Assembly: GCA_036898135.1 (NCBI GenBank)
Contig: CM072523.1
Coordinates: 3,975,959-4,039,958 of the forward strand
Length of the DNA stretch: 64,000 nt
Source of the DNA: Oncomelania hupensis
Taxonomy: Eukaryota; Mollusca; Gastropoda; Littorinimorpha; Pomatiopsidae
Direction of reading: 5' to 3'
Part shown: in pieces, positions 46,660 to 59,879 of the stretch
How positions within the stretch are numbered: the stretch's first letter is position 1
Layout: each line of letters opens with the position of its first letter
Notes under the pieces: generated by a model
What the model was told of the DNA's origin: nothing
Database searches by the model: none
Seen by the model: the letters and a program-made list of their open reading frames with translations, nothing else
Made by a program: the position numbers and the translations under genes

Positions 46660-47394
46660 GCTATAGTTTTTGGTTCACAGGCACCAGGGAACAGAGGAAA
46701 CGGTTGTACACCTACTGCCAACCTTTCACGATCATTTTCGACGTTTGTTTTCATTCATGAGTGTCTGAAGAACGGAGAACAGACCCCGATGCTGTTTCAC
46801 AGCAGCAACGAGGACGGAAAAGTAATGTTATTGAAGAATTGGATTACAACAGTTAGTGATCAAAGTAAGATGGACAGTCACTGTGAACCAGATTTAGAGT
46901 CCAAAGCTTCAGTTGTTATTCACCAGCTGGCTTAGTAGGTATTATATTTTTAAAACGAATTGTGTGTTAACCTTAAAACCTTCCTTAAAATAGATTCCCA
47001 AGTTTGCATTGGATGTATCATTTTCATGCAATACGAATAAGATTATTTTGTGTTATGCTTAATGCTACAGTTATGTTGGTAAGTTTGCTTTTAAGATATT
47101 GTAATTATATAGAATACTTTGACAAATTTAGGTTTTCTGTGTGTGTATCATTTGAATGCAATATGTTTATTAACCTTTATTCTCAAGTTATCTGTTGGTT
47201 CATGAGCGTTATAATTATGCTTCTTTGTGTAAAGGCGTCGGTTAGTCCCCTGTATGCAACAAATGTACTTTGTGTGTTTTATTTGATTGAAATGTATTTT
47301 TGTGTTAACTTAAAGATGACAAGGAAGATGATGAGGAGGATGAGGATGACGTAGGTTGTCGTAAAGATGATGGTGGTGGTAGATGTTAACCTCT
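46660..47394. other. Unassigned AT-rich region
   Basis: No gene or clear repeat, apart from a GATGATGAGGA-rich patch near 47320-47380. Confidence 0.4.
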
Positions 47395-48345
47395 TTACAG
47401 CTTGGGGATATTGGACGCTTTCTGCCAACTGGTCACTAGGGCTTTCTATAATATTATTATATAGCAATGTAGGAATTTTATATGTATGTGGTGTTTTTTT
47501 ATAATGATGTTTATATTATATTGTGTTTTTGTAAATGGGGGATCGATAAATTAGAGTACAGCCTTAGCGTCCCCTGCATGAGATGCCTTTATTGTAAAGT
47601 GACGGGCTGGTGGAGTACCTTCAGTGTTACCATTAGGTTTGTTTCAGCAGATCTTTTAAACAGATAAGGGGTGAGCCCTTTTTCAACCAAGTTGTGGTCT
47701 TGATCTCCCCCCCGTTGGGGTGCCGGGGGTTTCAGTATAAATAGTATCCCCACTTTCTGGAAATTCAGTGCTTTAAATTCCAACTGTCGCTGTCTTTCTC
47801 ATTTGTTCTTTCTCATTTTTGCTCTGTTCTATCAATCTGCTATACTATCTTCTTCTTCGCTAGACCAGTCACCTACCTTTTTTGCTTGAAAACTCTTCTG
47901 GGACAAGACTCCTTATTTGTGTTTGAGGTCTGTTGGATCAGCTTGTGAATATTGGACGCTTTCTGCCAGGTGGTCATTAGGGCTTCCTATGATGTTATTA
48001 TTTAGCAATGTAGGCATTTAATATGTATGTGTTTTGTTGATAATTTATAATGATGTTTGTATTCTATTTTATTTTTGTAAACGGGGGTTCGATAAATTAG
48101 AGTATAGCCTCAGCGTCCCCTGCGTGGGATGTCTTTATTGTAAAGTGGCTGGCTGGTGGAGAGCTTTCAGTTTTACCACTGGGGTTGTTTCGGCAGATCT
48201 TTTATGCGGATCAGGGGTTGTCCGGTCCTAATTTGGCTCGGAAGAGTCCGCTGGACCTAGAGCAATAATCATGTAATGTAATGTAATGTGGTCTTGATTC
48301 GGCTTTTGCAGTCCGCTGGACCCTATAAACAATGACTTACTAACT
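47395..48345 (+). repeat. Older R copy split by a younger R copy
   Basis: 47395-47704 plus 48299-48345 form one 5'-truncated R copy ending GCAGTCCGCTGGACCC. It is interrupted by the full R insertion listed next. Confidence 0.85.
47705..48287 (+). mobile_element. R element, full copy nested in R, with TSD
   Basis: 583 bp from CTCCCCCCCGTTGGGGTGCC to an ATGTAATGTAATGTAA tail, flanked by TGTGGTCTTGAT on both sides (47693-47704 and 48287-48298; one base could belong to either the element or the duplication). The tail and 12-bp TSD show target-primed retroposition. No long ORF and no Pol III boxes are obvious. Confidence 0.88.
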
Positions 48346-48700
48346 AACTATCTATTAACGATGGCGTATGCTACCTTGGTATTGCCTTTCTATTTCATAA
48401 ACCCTCACTTTTGTAAGTGTACATTAGCTGGCTGTAATAACCTTCAAATGTGTTCAAGCACTGTTGTTATGTATTTATTTTTTATTTGTTGGATCGTGGA
48501 TTATGTCCAATAAAACACATGGATTTATCCATTATTTAACAGCTCGTATATTTGTGTGCACCTAATGATAATGATCGATGATGATGAAGGTTGTACGGTC
48601 ACAGACCGTTTTCTGAATAAATGTTCCTTTAAAATAAATAATTTTCCTGTACGTTTACTAGAATATGGTTAATATGTGTTTAAAGTGATTTTTTTACTTT
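48346..48700. other. Unassigned region
   Basis: No gene seen. An AATAAA-type sequence (CCAATAAAACACATGG) lies near 48510. Confidence 0.4.
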
Positions 48701-48704
48701 TATT

Positions 48705-48709
<5 letters not shown>

Positions 48710-48775
<66 letters not shown>

Positions 48776-48850
48776 TTATTACTACTACTACTACTACTAC
48801 TGTTACTACTATTACTATTACTACTACTACTACTACCATTACTACTATTA
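48710..48850. repeat. (CTA)n microsatellite
   Basis: About 45 ACT/CTA units, interrupted by ATT and GTT towards the right. Confidence 0.95.
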
Positions 48851-49199
48851 TGCCAAGTTTGAGGCAAATCCTTGCAGTACTTTGGGAGAAAATGCCATTA
48901 CAAAAGGAAAACAAAAATTATAACTGACCATAATGATGTCACCCGATGTCTACAAATTGGTGTCAGCAGGCAAGCATCTTTATTTTCTAACTACATACCA
49001 AGTTGCAAAGAAATCCGTTCATTAGCTTTAGAGAAAAATCCGAACAGACGGACTTTTCATGATGTTTAATAATTTTGTTATTTTCTATTTTTTTTAATGA
49101 ATATTGTACCGGATAAAAGAACTATGGGTTAACTTTCTTGTTTTCTTATTTTATTTAATCGCTTTTGTAATGTTATATTTCATAATATTTTAAATCGAC

Positions 49200-50700
49200 A
49201 TTTTACATCTTTGGAAATAGTATTTAATGGGTTTGAAAACCATTTTTATAATACATCATGTCATAACTTTGAAAGCCATTTTTATAATGCAACATGTCAT
49301 CATTTTTAAAGCCATTTATAATCATAACTTTGAAAGCCATTTTTATAATACATCATGTCATAATTTTTAAAGCCATTTTTATACATAATGTCATAATGTC
49401 ATAATAATGTCGTAATAACATCCTCAGCATTCCTTCTAAGATATTTAATATATTAATTTGTGTTGACTCTAAATCAGTGCTTTATGCTTTAAAAAATTGG
49501 AAATGTAGAAAGAGAACAGATATAATGTTTGAAGTAAGATATCTTATTCATAGTATTAGAATTTGAGGTATTGGAATTACCTTTTGTTGGGTCCCATCAC
49601 ATTTAGAGATTTATGGTAATGAAATTTCAGATAAATTGGCCAAAAAAGGTGCAATGAAAAGTGAGAATTCAGTCTTTACTTCTAATGTAAAATTAGCTCA
49701 ATTTGAATATTATTCGTTATTAGAACAACAATTTACTAATATACTACCCAAAGTAAATATTGTTAGTTGTTCCAGAACTATTGCTAGATTAGTATATAAG
49801 CTACGCTTGAATTCATGGTGTACAAAATATTTGAAAAATGTTACTTGTTTATGTGCTGGAACTATTTCCTTACACCGCATATTATTTGATTGTCCTGTTT
49901 TAACAGCACTGTACAAAGAAAATGGAATTATTTTATGTGCACAAGACGATATTAGGGTCATTTTATATAGTTCGATGTTACAGGACATCGCGCGTATCAT
50001 TGTCGGAACAGATTTATTTAAGTTACTATAATTAACAATTTCTATTTGTTTGTTTGTTTCTTTGTTTGTTATGGTTGTCTAAAATCACATTGTTGTGAAA
50101 AGACGTTAAATTAAAATATTGAATTGAATTGTCATAATTTTAAAAACCATTTTTATAAAACATCATGTCATAACTTTGAAAACCATTTTTATAATACATC
50201 ATGTCATAACTTTGAAAACCATTTTTATAATACATCATGTAATAATTTTGAAAGCCATTTTAATAATACATCATGTCATAATTTTGAAAGCCATTTTTAT
50301 AATACATCATGTCATATAAGCCATTTTAAAATACATCATGTCATAACTTTGAAAGCCTTTTTTATAATACACCATGGTATAATTTTGAAAGCCATTTTTA
50401 TAATACATCATGTCATAACTTATAAAGACATTTTTATAATACATCATGTCATAAATTTGTAAAGCCATTTCATAACACATCATGTCTAAATTTGTAAAGC
50501 CATTCATGTCATAATTTTGAAAGCAATTTTTCTAATACATCATGTTATAACTTTGGAAGCCATTTTTAAAATACATCATGGTATGATTTTGAAAGCCATT
50601 TTTATAATACATCATGTCATAATTTTGAAAGCCATTTTTATAATACATCATGTCATAATTTTGAAAGCCATTTCATAATGCATCATGCCATAACTTTGAT
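49200..50700. repeat. AT-rich 36-bp tandem repeat interrupted by a LINE fragment
   Basis: TTTTATAATACATCATGTCA, then TAATTTTGAAAGCCAT, in about six units left (49230-49430) and about fifteen units right (50145-50700) of a LINE insertion. Confidence 0.9.
49430..50145 (+). pseudogene. LINE 3' fragment with RNase H domain (I/Nimb-like)
   Basis: Reads ICVDSKSVLYALKNW, then a stop after IHSIRI, then CWVPSHLEIYGNEISDKLAK, and a C-terminal tail with the CxC...HxxxxxC pattern (CLCAGTISLHRILFDC). That tail matches the fragment at 15375-16330. The 3' end is GACGTTAAATTAAAATATTG. 5'-truncated and inactive. Confidence 0.8.
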
Positions 50701-50867
50701 TGAATATACGTAGTCGAGTGTACCTATACTTCTCCATTTTTGTGTAGTTTAACTTTGGTCACATGTAACTAGTTTTATACTTCTGGGGGGTAAAATGTAT
50801 TATTATTAGTTTGAATTAGTGAACTTTGATTAGAAATATAAACGACTACTTACCTTTGGAAGGCGAA

Positions 50868-50995
50868 GTTTGTGTACAGTGTTACCATTAGGGTTGTTTC
50901 AGCACATCTTTTATACGGATCTGTGGTGAGTCCTCTTTCAACCAAGTTGTGGTCCTGATTCGGCTCTTTGTAGTCCGCTGGACCCCATAAACAAT
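50868..50995 (+). repeat. R repeat, truncated old copy
   Basis: ACAGTGTTACCATTAGGGTT, then TTTCAGCACATCTTTTATAC, to GTAGTCCGCTGGACCCCATA. Corresponds to the R 3' third. Confidence 0.75.
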
Positions 50996-51024
50996 GACTA
51001 ACTAATTAATTTTACGAGAACGGA

Positions 51025-51860
51025 AGATACGTAACTTAATAAAAGCGCTAGCCGATGTTAATTCGCTGCAACCAAATAGTAAACACAATATACTGGAATC
51101 TTTGAACCTCCAAATTCATACACTAATTTCTTGGGAAGGAATTAGAATATTTATTGGAGAGCAAAAAATAAGAAATGTTAAATGTAATTTCAATTTGCAA
51201 ACGCCAAAGTATGCTTACTTTGGAAATAATATTTTCACACACAGTCAATTAGGCCACATAAAAGTCTCTAAAATATTAAGTTTAGACCTATATCTGGCTG
51301 ATGAACCTCAGAAATGCTTGTTTAAGTTTGTTTTGATATTATTACGTGTGGATTGTGACCCGTTAATGTTAATTAACATTTTTTTAAACCTAGCCCAAAA
51401 AATAGATCAAATAATGCAAAAAATGCACTTTTTAAAGGTTCACAACGTGTGACGAATCTTCACAGAAAATTTCAAGTCAAAATCTTAATAAACAAAAACG
51501 TTTTGGTTTCCAGAGTGACGGATAATGACATTTTTCTTACATTTAACTTCTGTTGTTTTTTCATAACAAATATGCAACTTTTGACTTAAAACTGCTTATT
51601 TTCTAAAATTATAGCTATTTATCTATTACCGTAGAAAACTTCAAATCAATCAAAGCATTTTTACTTGTTTTATAAGCAAAATACATTAGTAACCCCTCGT
51701 TCAGGTGTAATTGAGCCCTTATCTTAATAAACGCGCTAGCGGATGCTAATTTTGCTGCGACCAGATAGTAAACACAATATACTGAATCTTTGAACCTCCA
51801 AATTCATACACTAATTTCTTGGGAGGGAATCAGAATATTTATTGGAGAGCAACAATCTTG
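51025..51860. repeat. Direct repeat pair of about 135 bp
   Basis: 51035-51170 and 51722-51855 match closely (AGTAAACACAATATACTG, then TCTTTGAACCTCCAAATTCA). The intervening 550 bp is AT-rich without a gene. Confidence 0.75.
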
Positions 51861-51884
51861 CATCTACCCAAACTTCGACTTTCC

Positions 51885-52012
51885 AAGATAAGTACTGGTT
51901 TAGGTTTATAACTTTCCAAGATAAGTACTGGTTTAGGTTTATAACATTCCAAGATAAGTACTGGTTTAGGTTTATAACTTTCCAAGATAAGTACTGGTTT
52001 AGGTTTATAATT
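51885..52012. repeat. 33-bp minisatellite, four copies
   Basis: CCAAGATAAGTACTGGTTTA followed by GGTTTATAACTTT. Confidence 0.9.
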
Positions 52013-52430
52013 TGACGTCATGCAGTCTATCTTAACTATGTATACTTGAGATTTCAAACCGAGTGTGCAAACATATGGATGGTATGAATTCATTCATACC
52101 TTTCATGCAATTTGAAGTAAAGTCTACTTAAAACTGAAATTAAGTTTTGTAACGTTTTAATAATATACCATTTGGGCAAGATATCACAACTTCAATTGTA
52201 ACTTTGATTTTATACTTTAATTAATAAACACTTGTAATATAACAACAGCATGTTCTTAACTTCTTTTAGTATTTTCTGTATTCTCTTCTTCGATAACGGA
52301 AATGTTATTAATTTCCGACATTTTGTAATAACAATGTTGAAGCATATAGAACTCGCGGTTTCACTGAAGCTACAAAAACGAAACACTATGTACTGTACAA
52401 GATTTCACTTTTGCTGAGGATTGCCACCTT

Positions 52431-52433
<3 letters not shown>

Positions 52434-52480
<47 letters not shown>
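52434..52480. repeat. (CT)n microsatellite
   Basis: About 22 CT units. Confidence 0.93.
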
Positions 52481-52484
<4 letters not shown>

Positions 52485-52590
52485 ACACACACACACGACA
52501 ATACTAAAACCTGTTATCCGTTATCCTGTAACTATGCAATGAGGTTGTGTTAAATGGAGATATAATTACGGTCCATGTCCACATCTTCTT

Positions 52591-52596
52591 TTTATT
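52591..52596 (-). promoter_or_regulatory. Polyadenylation signal of the receptor gene
   Basis: TTTATT on the + strand is AATAAA on the minus strand, 125 bp after the stop codon of the terminal exon. Confidence 0.6.
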
Positions 52597-52720
52597 TTAT
52601 CCCAAACACAACTGTTCAGCGTGCTTTCTTTCTATTCACAAACAACGAGCAGCGCTTTGTCACTCAATAAGAAGAAAGATCAGGTCAGGCGGACACACAA
52701 CTCGTGGAGCAACAGACATT

Positions 52721-52876
52721 TTAAGAGTTTGAATCCTCCAGTGCACTCGCTTTGGAGTCTGCTCGCGCCTGTGGCATAGCCGCGGTATCCACCGTGCCTT
52801 CTTCCAAGTTGGTGACGACCTGTGCCGAGTATTCCTGCACCACCACCGCTGGTGTCCACTTCTTTTGCATGGCAAG
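52721..52876 (-). CDS. Terminal coding exon of a 7TM receptor-like gene
   Basis: 52 codons including the TAA stop (complement of 52721-52723). The acceptor is excellent: TTGTTTTTTAATCTTCCAG immediately precedes the exon. It encodes a hydrophilic cytoplasmic tail, LAMQKKWTPAVVVQEYSAQV followed by an acidic, Ser/Ala-rich end. The frame joins exactly in phase with the exon at 53869-54013 across a 992-bp intron full of GATGAC repeats. The assignment rests on splice signals plus frame continuity, not on a database hit. Confidence 0.75.
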   Translation of the reverse strand, partial: LAMQKKWTPAVVVQEYSAQVVTNLEEGTVDTAAMPQARADSKASALEDSNS

Positions 52877-53349
52877 CTGGAAGATTAAAAAACAAGTATC
52901 TCCATTCTTTATCTTGGTTTGGTACTGTCAAAGAGTCTGCGATCCGTTCATTATGCGTCCTTGTTGTTCGTGATAGTGGCTTTGGCTGTGACGGTGTGAA
53001 ACTGGCAATCTGTGTTGTTGATGTGTGTGTGCGCGCGCACGCGTTTATGTGTGTGTGTGTGTGTGCGTGCGTGCGTGTGTTTCTGCTGCTAAATATAAGT
53101 AAACCTTGTCCGCACGTCGCTTTAAAGGGTCGGGTAAGGAGTTTGGGGTTAAATAACATTACAGTGTGTAACTTTGTAACCAAGCTACGTTTACACATCA
53201 CTGTTGTTACGGCTACAATTTTTTTCTTTTCACAGCAACACACAGAGCGTCAAAGCAAATATCATTTTTAATTAATTTTTTTTTAGTTTTGGGGGTACAT
53301 TAAAAATGTTATCTAATTTAGGCTCAAAAAGGATTCCCACGTTTTGCAA

Positions 53350-53868
53350 ATAAAATCAATTATGACGACAACGACAACGGCGATGATGTTGATGATGATG
53401 GAGATGATGGGGTCGAGCAGCTTTTTATGCCCTGTATCGGGCAGCGCCTTGAGCAGCTACCAAACTGGAAAACAGCGCTATTATATGATGATGATAATAA
53501 CGGCGATAATGATGGCGATGATGATGATGATGATGGTGAAGACGATGAAGATGATGGTGACGACGGTGACTACGATGATGATGATGATGGTGACGATGAT
53601 GATGATTATGATGATAAAGCGATGATGTTGATGATGATGGCAATGATAACGATGATGATGGTGACGACGATGATGATGATAATGATGGCGGCGATAATAA
53701 TGATGACGATGATTTTGATGATGACGATGATGAGGATGATGAGGATGAGGAGGAGGAGGAGGAGGAGGATGGTGACGACGCCGACTACGATGATGATAAT
53801 GACGATGATGGTGGCGATGATGATGATGGCGGCGATAATAATGATGATGATGACGATGATGATGATAC
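53350..53868. repeat. (GAT/GAC/GAG)n repeat within an intron
   Basis: Imperfect GATGATGAC-type trinucleotides fill the 5' half of the last intron and stop exactly at the donor site of the preceding exon. Met- and Asp-rich ORFs here are artefacts. Confidence 0.93.
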
Positions 53869-54013
53869 CTTGATGTTGAGTGGTGTTAGGGACTTCAGCG
53901 TCTCTCTGTCAATGGCGAAGATGAGCGAGTAAACGGCGCCTTGTACCGACGACGTCAGGGAATGTAGAAATACCAAGGCAAACACGTGGTGGTCAGAGAC
54001 TGCGTTCTGGATT
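53869..54013 (-). CDS. 7TM receptor-like gene, TM7 exon
   Basis: 145 nt with acceptor TTATTACTGCAG and donor AAG|GTATCA. One base completes a codon from the upstream exon, then 48 codons follow. They include a hydrophobic segment, VFALVFLHSLTSSVQGAVYS then LIFAIDRETL. A TM7 of the form S-x-QG-x(2)-x-S-L-I-[FY] followed by a short basic/acidic turn is typical of seven-helix receptors (compare LQGFxNxxVY in cAMP-receptor-like and secretin-like groups). The precise class is uncertain. Confidence 0.78.
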
Positions 54014-54059
54014 CTGCAGTAATAAGAACGTGTCAGCAAACGTTTAAACAACGGCGGCG

Positions 54060-54144
54060 TCGTCATCATCATCATCATCCTTATCATCATCACAATCACC
54101 ACGGTCATCATAATCATTTATAACCATCATCACCATCACTACCG

Positions 54145-54198
<54 letters not shown>

Positions 54199-54205
54199 CC
54201 ATGAC
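54060..54205. repeat. (ATC)n repeat within an intron
   Basis: CATCATCATCACC-type trinucleotides in the 222-bp intron between the TM6 and TM7 exons. Confidence 0.93.
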
Positions 54206-54235
54206 CATCATGGCGCGGGGAAAAGGGAGACTAAC

Positions 54236-54318
54236 CTATTGATGAGCGGGAAAAGGGAGAGCAGCAGGTAAAGGAATGGATACAAACGAAGAGGCTTGAT
54301 CTCTTCCTTCAATGCTTC
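54236..54318 (-). CDS. 7TM receptor-like gene, TM6 exon
   Basis: 83 nt with acceptor CTCTTGTTTCAG and donor AATAG|GTTAGT. It encodes EALKEEIKPLR, a basic cytoplasmic loop end, then a hydrophobic helix with a central proline, LYPFLYLLLSLFPLINR. This resembles TM6 of cAMP-receptor-like or TMEM116-like proteins. The split AG|A codon joins it in phase to the TM7 exon. The remaining upstream exons must lie further right, probably beyond the window. Confidence 0.78.
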
Positions 54319-54399
54319 CTGAAACAAGAGTGTTATGTTATGTAATGTTCCACCAGGGTCTTTCTGCTGGCAGGCCCAGGTCTATGTTCACCAAAAATC

Positions 54400-54725
54400 T
54401 TTACACACATTTTATTTATTTATTTATTTAATCGTTTTCACATAGCGCTTTTCAATCTCAGGGGCTGCTCAAGGCGCTGGTCGATACAGGATCTAACTTG
54501 AGCCGCCCCAGGCGCCCACTGGCCACCTTTGGGCACAGTTTGACGCCCAGACGACTGAGCACAATCCTGGGCGATTGGGGATAGGAAGAAGGGACCTAGT
54601 GCGTGCTGGGTGTATCTGTGTAGCCGGCACTCAACTGTCTAGGACATGAGCCGCAGGATCTTCAAAGACCGTGGATTGGAATGCGTGCGTGCACAGACCA
54701 GACTTCGGTTTATACTCTCATCCAA
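54400..54725 (+). repeat. Dispersed repeat S3, copy 1
   Basis: Contains CTGCTCAAGGCGCTGGTC, GACCTAGTGCGTGCTGGGTG and TTCAAAGACCGTGGATTGGA. It aligns in inverted orientation with 55880-56150. It begins after an ATTT tract and lies in the intron upstream of the TM6 exon. No coding capacity is seen, so it is probably a SINE-like element. Confidence 0.75.
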
Positions 54726-54889
54726 AGGAGTTTACTTGTATGGCTGCGTGTGTGTTTAGTGTGTGTGTAAAGTATTAGCGACATATTCAAGCTTAGGTAA
54801 GTCAATATTACTTTATTAGACATCGCTGTGTGATCACCAACATATGTGGGCCTAAAAAAAAAAACCAGACATGGTCTCCTTTTTTATTT

Positions 54890-55140
54890 TCCTATCCTAT
54901 CCTATCCTATCCCGTAGCTCTGAGGTCGTTGGGGCACCAAAGATGATCGTTTAACCAGCGTACTCCATCTTTCTCTGTCCTCAGCAACCCTGATGGCTTC
55001 GCTCAATGTCAAGCCAATACATTCTCGAATTTTGTCCTCCCACCTCTTTTTCGGTCTCCTTCTTCTTCTACCTCCTTGCACTGTGTCTTTCAGGATAGTC
55101 TTTGCAACGCCTGATGATCTGGTGACGTGGCCATACCATT
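54890..55140 (-). mobile_element. RTE-like LINE, 5'-truncated 3' end (copy D)
   Basis: Four CCTAT units at the left (complement ATAGG tail), then sequence matching copy B (GGCACCAAAGATGATCGTTT, ACTCCATCTTTCTCTGTCCT) up to GGTGACGTGGCCATACCATT. Same tail type as copies A and B. Confidence 0.85.
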
Positions 55141-55497
55141 TTATTCTTTTGGTTAAAACATGTTTTAGTCATAGTTACTGTTATTGTTATCCGATTAAAG
55201 TTTTTTGAACGTCAGCTTCAACTTCCCTCGAAAAGACAAACCGGTTTCTTCAGATATCCGATCATGATCCTCGGAGATCTACGGATTTGTCTAGTCCATA
55301 GTTGCAATTAGTCAGTTTACCAATCGATCAGTGGCCGCGCTCACACCAGAGATTAACTTTAATTTTAAAAAAAGAAGAAAAGAGTACGCCGCCCCTGGCA
55401 TGCTACAGTGACATAAACGCTTTAGACCTACATAAGAAGATCCATCGATCACCAGTCAGTCTGTTTGAATGATATGAAAAGGAGGCAACGAACACAC

Positions 55498-55532
55498 CTG
55501 CTCTCTTTCGGTTTCTGGGTTGTGGATGCCTT
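55498..55532 (-). CDS. Possible upstream exon of the 7TM receptor-like gene
   Basis: 35 nt ending CAG|GTGTGT (donor). In the frame fixed by the TM6 exon it reads GIHNPETEREQ, a plausible hydrophilic loop before TM6. The obvious acceptor, GGTTTACAG at 55546, would include an in-frame TGA, so a downstream AG (GATGAG) must be assumed. The exon is uncertain. Confidence 0.35.
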
Positions 55533-55879
55533 CTCATCTGGTTGCCTGTAAACCACACACAAACAATACAAGGTCAGTTAGAATTGTGCATGTCACTGAT
55601 TCGGACAGGAGGAGTTGGAAGAAGGAGGGGAGAGAGAGGGGGAGGGTGGTTGGGGGGGAGGTCATTGTTTAGCCAGTATTTTTGTTATTGCAACCACGTG
55701 TATATAAACCATGCCACACTATCATTTACTGCCCTTGAATGATATACCACTCAGAAAAATCTGTCCGTTAGTTCCAACGTTCCAAAGTTCCTGCTAATCA
55801 ATGTGGCTTGAAGCGTAACAGTGTAACCCTATAGGTATTCGCCACGTTTTCACCACTCCGCAATGTTTCTGAAATTATT

Positions 55880-56150
55880 CTAGGCCTTACTCCTTGGGAT
55901 AACAGTATAAACCGAGGTCCAGTTTGTGCGCGCACACATTCCATCACACGGACTTCAAAGACCTGACACTCGTGTCGTAGGCGGGTGAGTGCCGGCAACA
56001 CAACTACACCCAGCACGCACTAGGTCCCATCTCCCCTTACCCGGCAAGCCAAGGATTGTGCTCAGTTGCCTGTGCGTCAAACCATGCGCTCAATGGCAGC
56101 AAGTGGGCGTGTCAGGCGCCTTGAGTTAGGTACTGTATCTTAACTTTGGC
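55880..56150 (-). repeat. Dispersed repeat S3, copy 2
   Basis: Minus-strand match to 54450-54725: the shared ACCTAGTGCGTGCTGGGTGT, GCCGGCACTCA and GAGCACAATCC. Its CAAGGCGC end is where the 39-bp array starts. Confidence 0.75.
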
Positions 56151-57563
56151 AACAGCGCCTTGAGTTAGGTACTGTATCTTAACTTTGGCAACAGCGCCTT
56201 GAGTTAGGTACTGTATCTTAACTTTGGCAACAGCGCCTTGAGTTAGGTACTGTATCTTAACTTTCACAACAGCGCCTTGAGTTAGGTACTGTATCTTAAC
56301 TTTCACAACAGCGCCTTGAGTTAGGTACTGTATCTTAACTTTGGCAACAGCGCCTTGGGTTAGGTACTGTATCTTAACTTTGGCAACAGCGCCTTGAGTT
56401 AGGTACTGTATCTTAACTTTGGCAACAGCGCCTTGAGTTAGGTACTGTATCTTAACTTTGGCAACAGCGCCTTGAGTTAGGTACTGTATCTTAATTTTGG
56501 CAACAGCGCCTTGAGTTAGGTACTGTATCTTAACTTTCACAACAGCGCCTTGAGTTAGGTACTGTATCTTAACTTTCACAACAGCGCCTTGAGTTAGGTA
56601 CTGTATCTTAACTTTCACAACAGCGCCTTGAGTTAGGTACTGTATCTTAACTTTCACAACAGCGCCTTGAGTTAGGTACTGTATCTTAACTTTGGCAACA
56701 GCGCCTTGAGTTAGGTACTGCTTTTTAACTTTCGCAACAGCGCCTTGAGTTACGTACTGTATCTTAACTTTCGCAACAGCGCCTTGAGTTAGGTACTGCA
56801 CCTTAACTTTGGCAACAGCGCCTTGAGTTAGGTACCGTATCTTAACTTTGGCAACAGCGCCTTGAGTTAGGTACTGTATCTTAACTTTGGCAACAGCGCC
56901 TTGAGTTAGGTACTGTATCTTAACGTTGGCAACAGCGCCTTGAGTTAGGTACTGTATCTTAACTTTGGCAACAGCGCCTTGAGTTAGGTACTGTATCTTA
57001 ACTTTGTCAACAGCGCCTTGAGTTAGGTACTGTATCTTAACTTTCACAACAGTGCCTTGAGTTAAGTACTGTATCTTAACTTTGGCAACAGCCCCTTGAG
57101 TTAGGTACTGTATCTTAACTTTCACAACAACCCCATGAGTTAGGTACTGTATCTTAACTTTGGCAACAGCCCCTTGAGTTAGGTACTGCACCTTAACTTT
57201 GTCAACAGCGCCTTGAGTTAGGTACTGTATCTTAACTTTCACAACAACCCCTTGAGTTAGGTACTGTATCTTAACTTTCACAACAGCGCCTTGAGTTAGG
57301 TACTGTATCTTAACTTTCACAACAGCCCCTTGAGTTAGGTACTGTATCTTAACTTTCGCAACAGCGCCTTGAGTTAGGTACGGTATCTTAACTTTTGTAA
57401 CAGTGCCTTGAGTTAGGTACTGCATCTTAACTTTGGCAACAGCGCCTTGAGTTAGGTACTGTACCTTAACTTTGGCAACAGCACCTTGAGTTAGGTACTG
57501 CATCTTAACTTTCACAACTGCGCCTTGAGTTAGGTACTGTATCTTAACTTTCGCAACAGCGCC
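56112..57563. repeat. 39-bp minisatellite, about 37 copies
   Basis: GCGCCTTGAGTTAGGTACTG, TATCTTAACTTTGGCAACA. The unit resembles a segment of S3 (CAAGGCGCTGGTCGATACAG then ATCTAACTTGAG on the other strand). A perfect 11-bp inverted repeat brackets the array: GTGTCAGGCGC at the left and GCGCCTGACAC at the right. The long minus-strand ORF (VKIQYLTQGAVAK repeats) follows from the 39-bp period. Confidence 0.95.
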
Positions 57564-57649
57564 TGACACCTTATATTATGAAATATTATGAGCGGTGGTG
57601 TTTGGCGCTGAATCGTCATATTATTGTTTGTCATATTATTATCTCTACA

Positions 57650-59877
<2,228 letters not shown>

Positions 59878-59879
59878 AA

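Noticed and set aside
53344..53873. Met- and Asp-rich ORFs
   Set aside because: Frames of the GAT/GAC intronic repeat.
56112..57569. 485-residue minus-strand ORF with 13-residue repeats
   Set aside because: The frame is open only because the 39-bp minisatellite unit is divisible by three and stop-free on that strand. There is no unique sequence, start context or end beyond the array.
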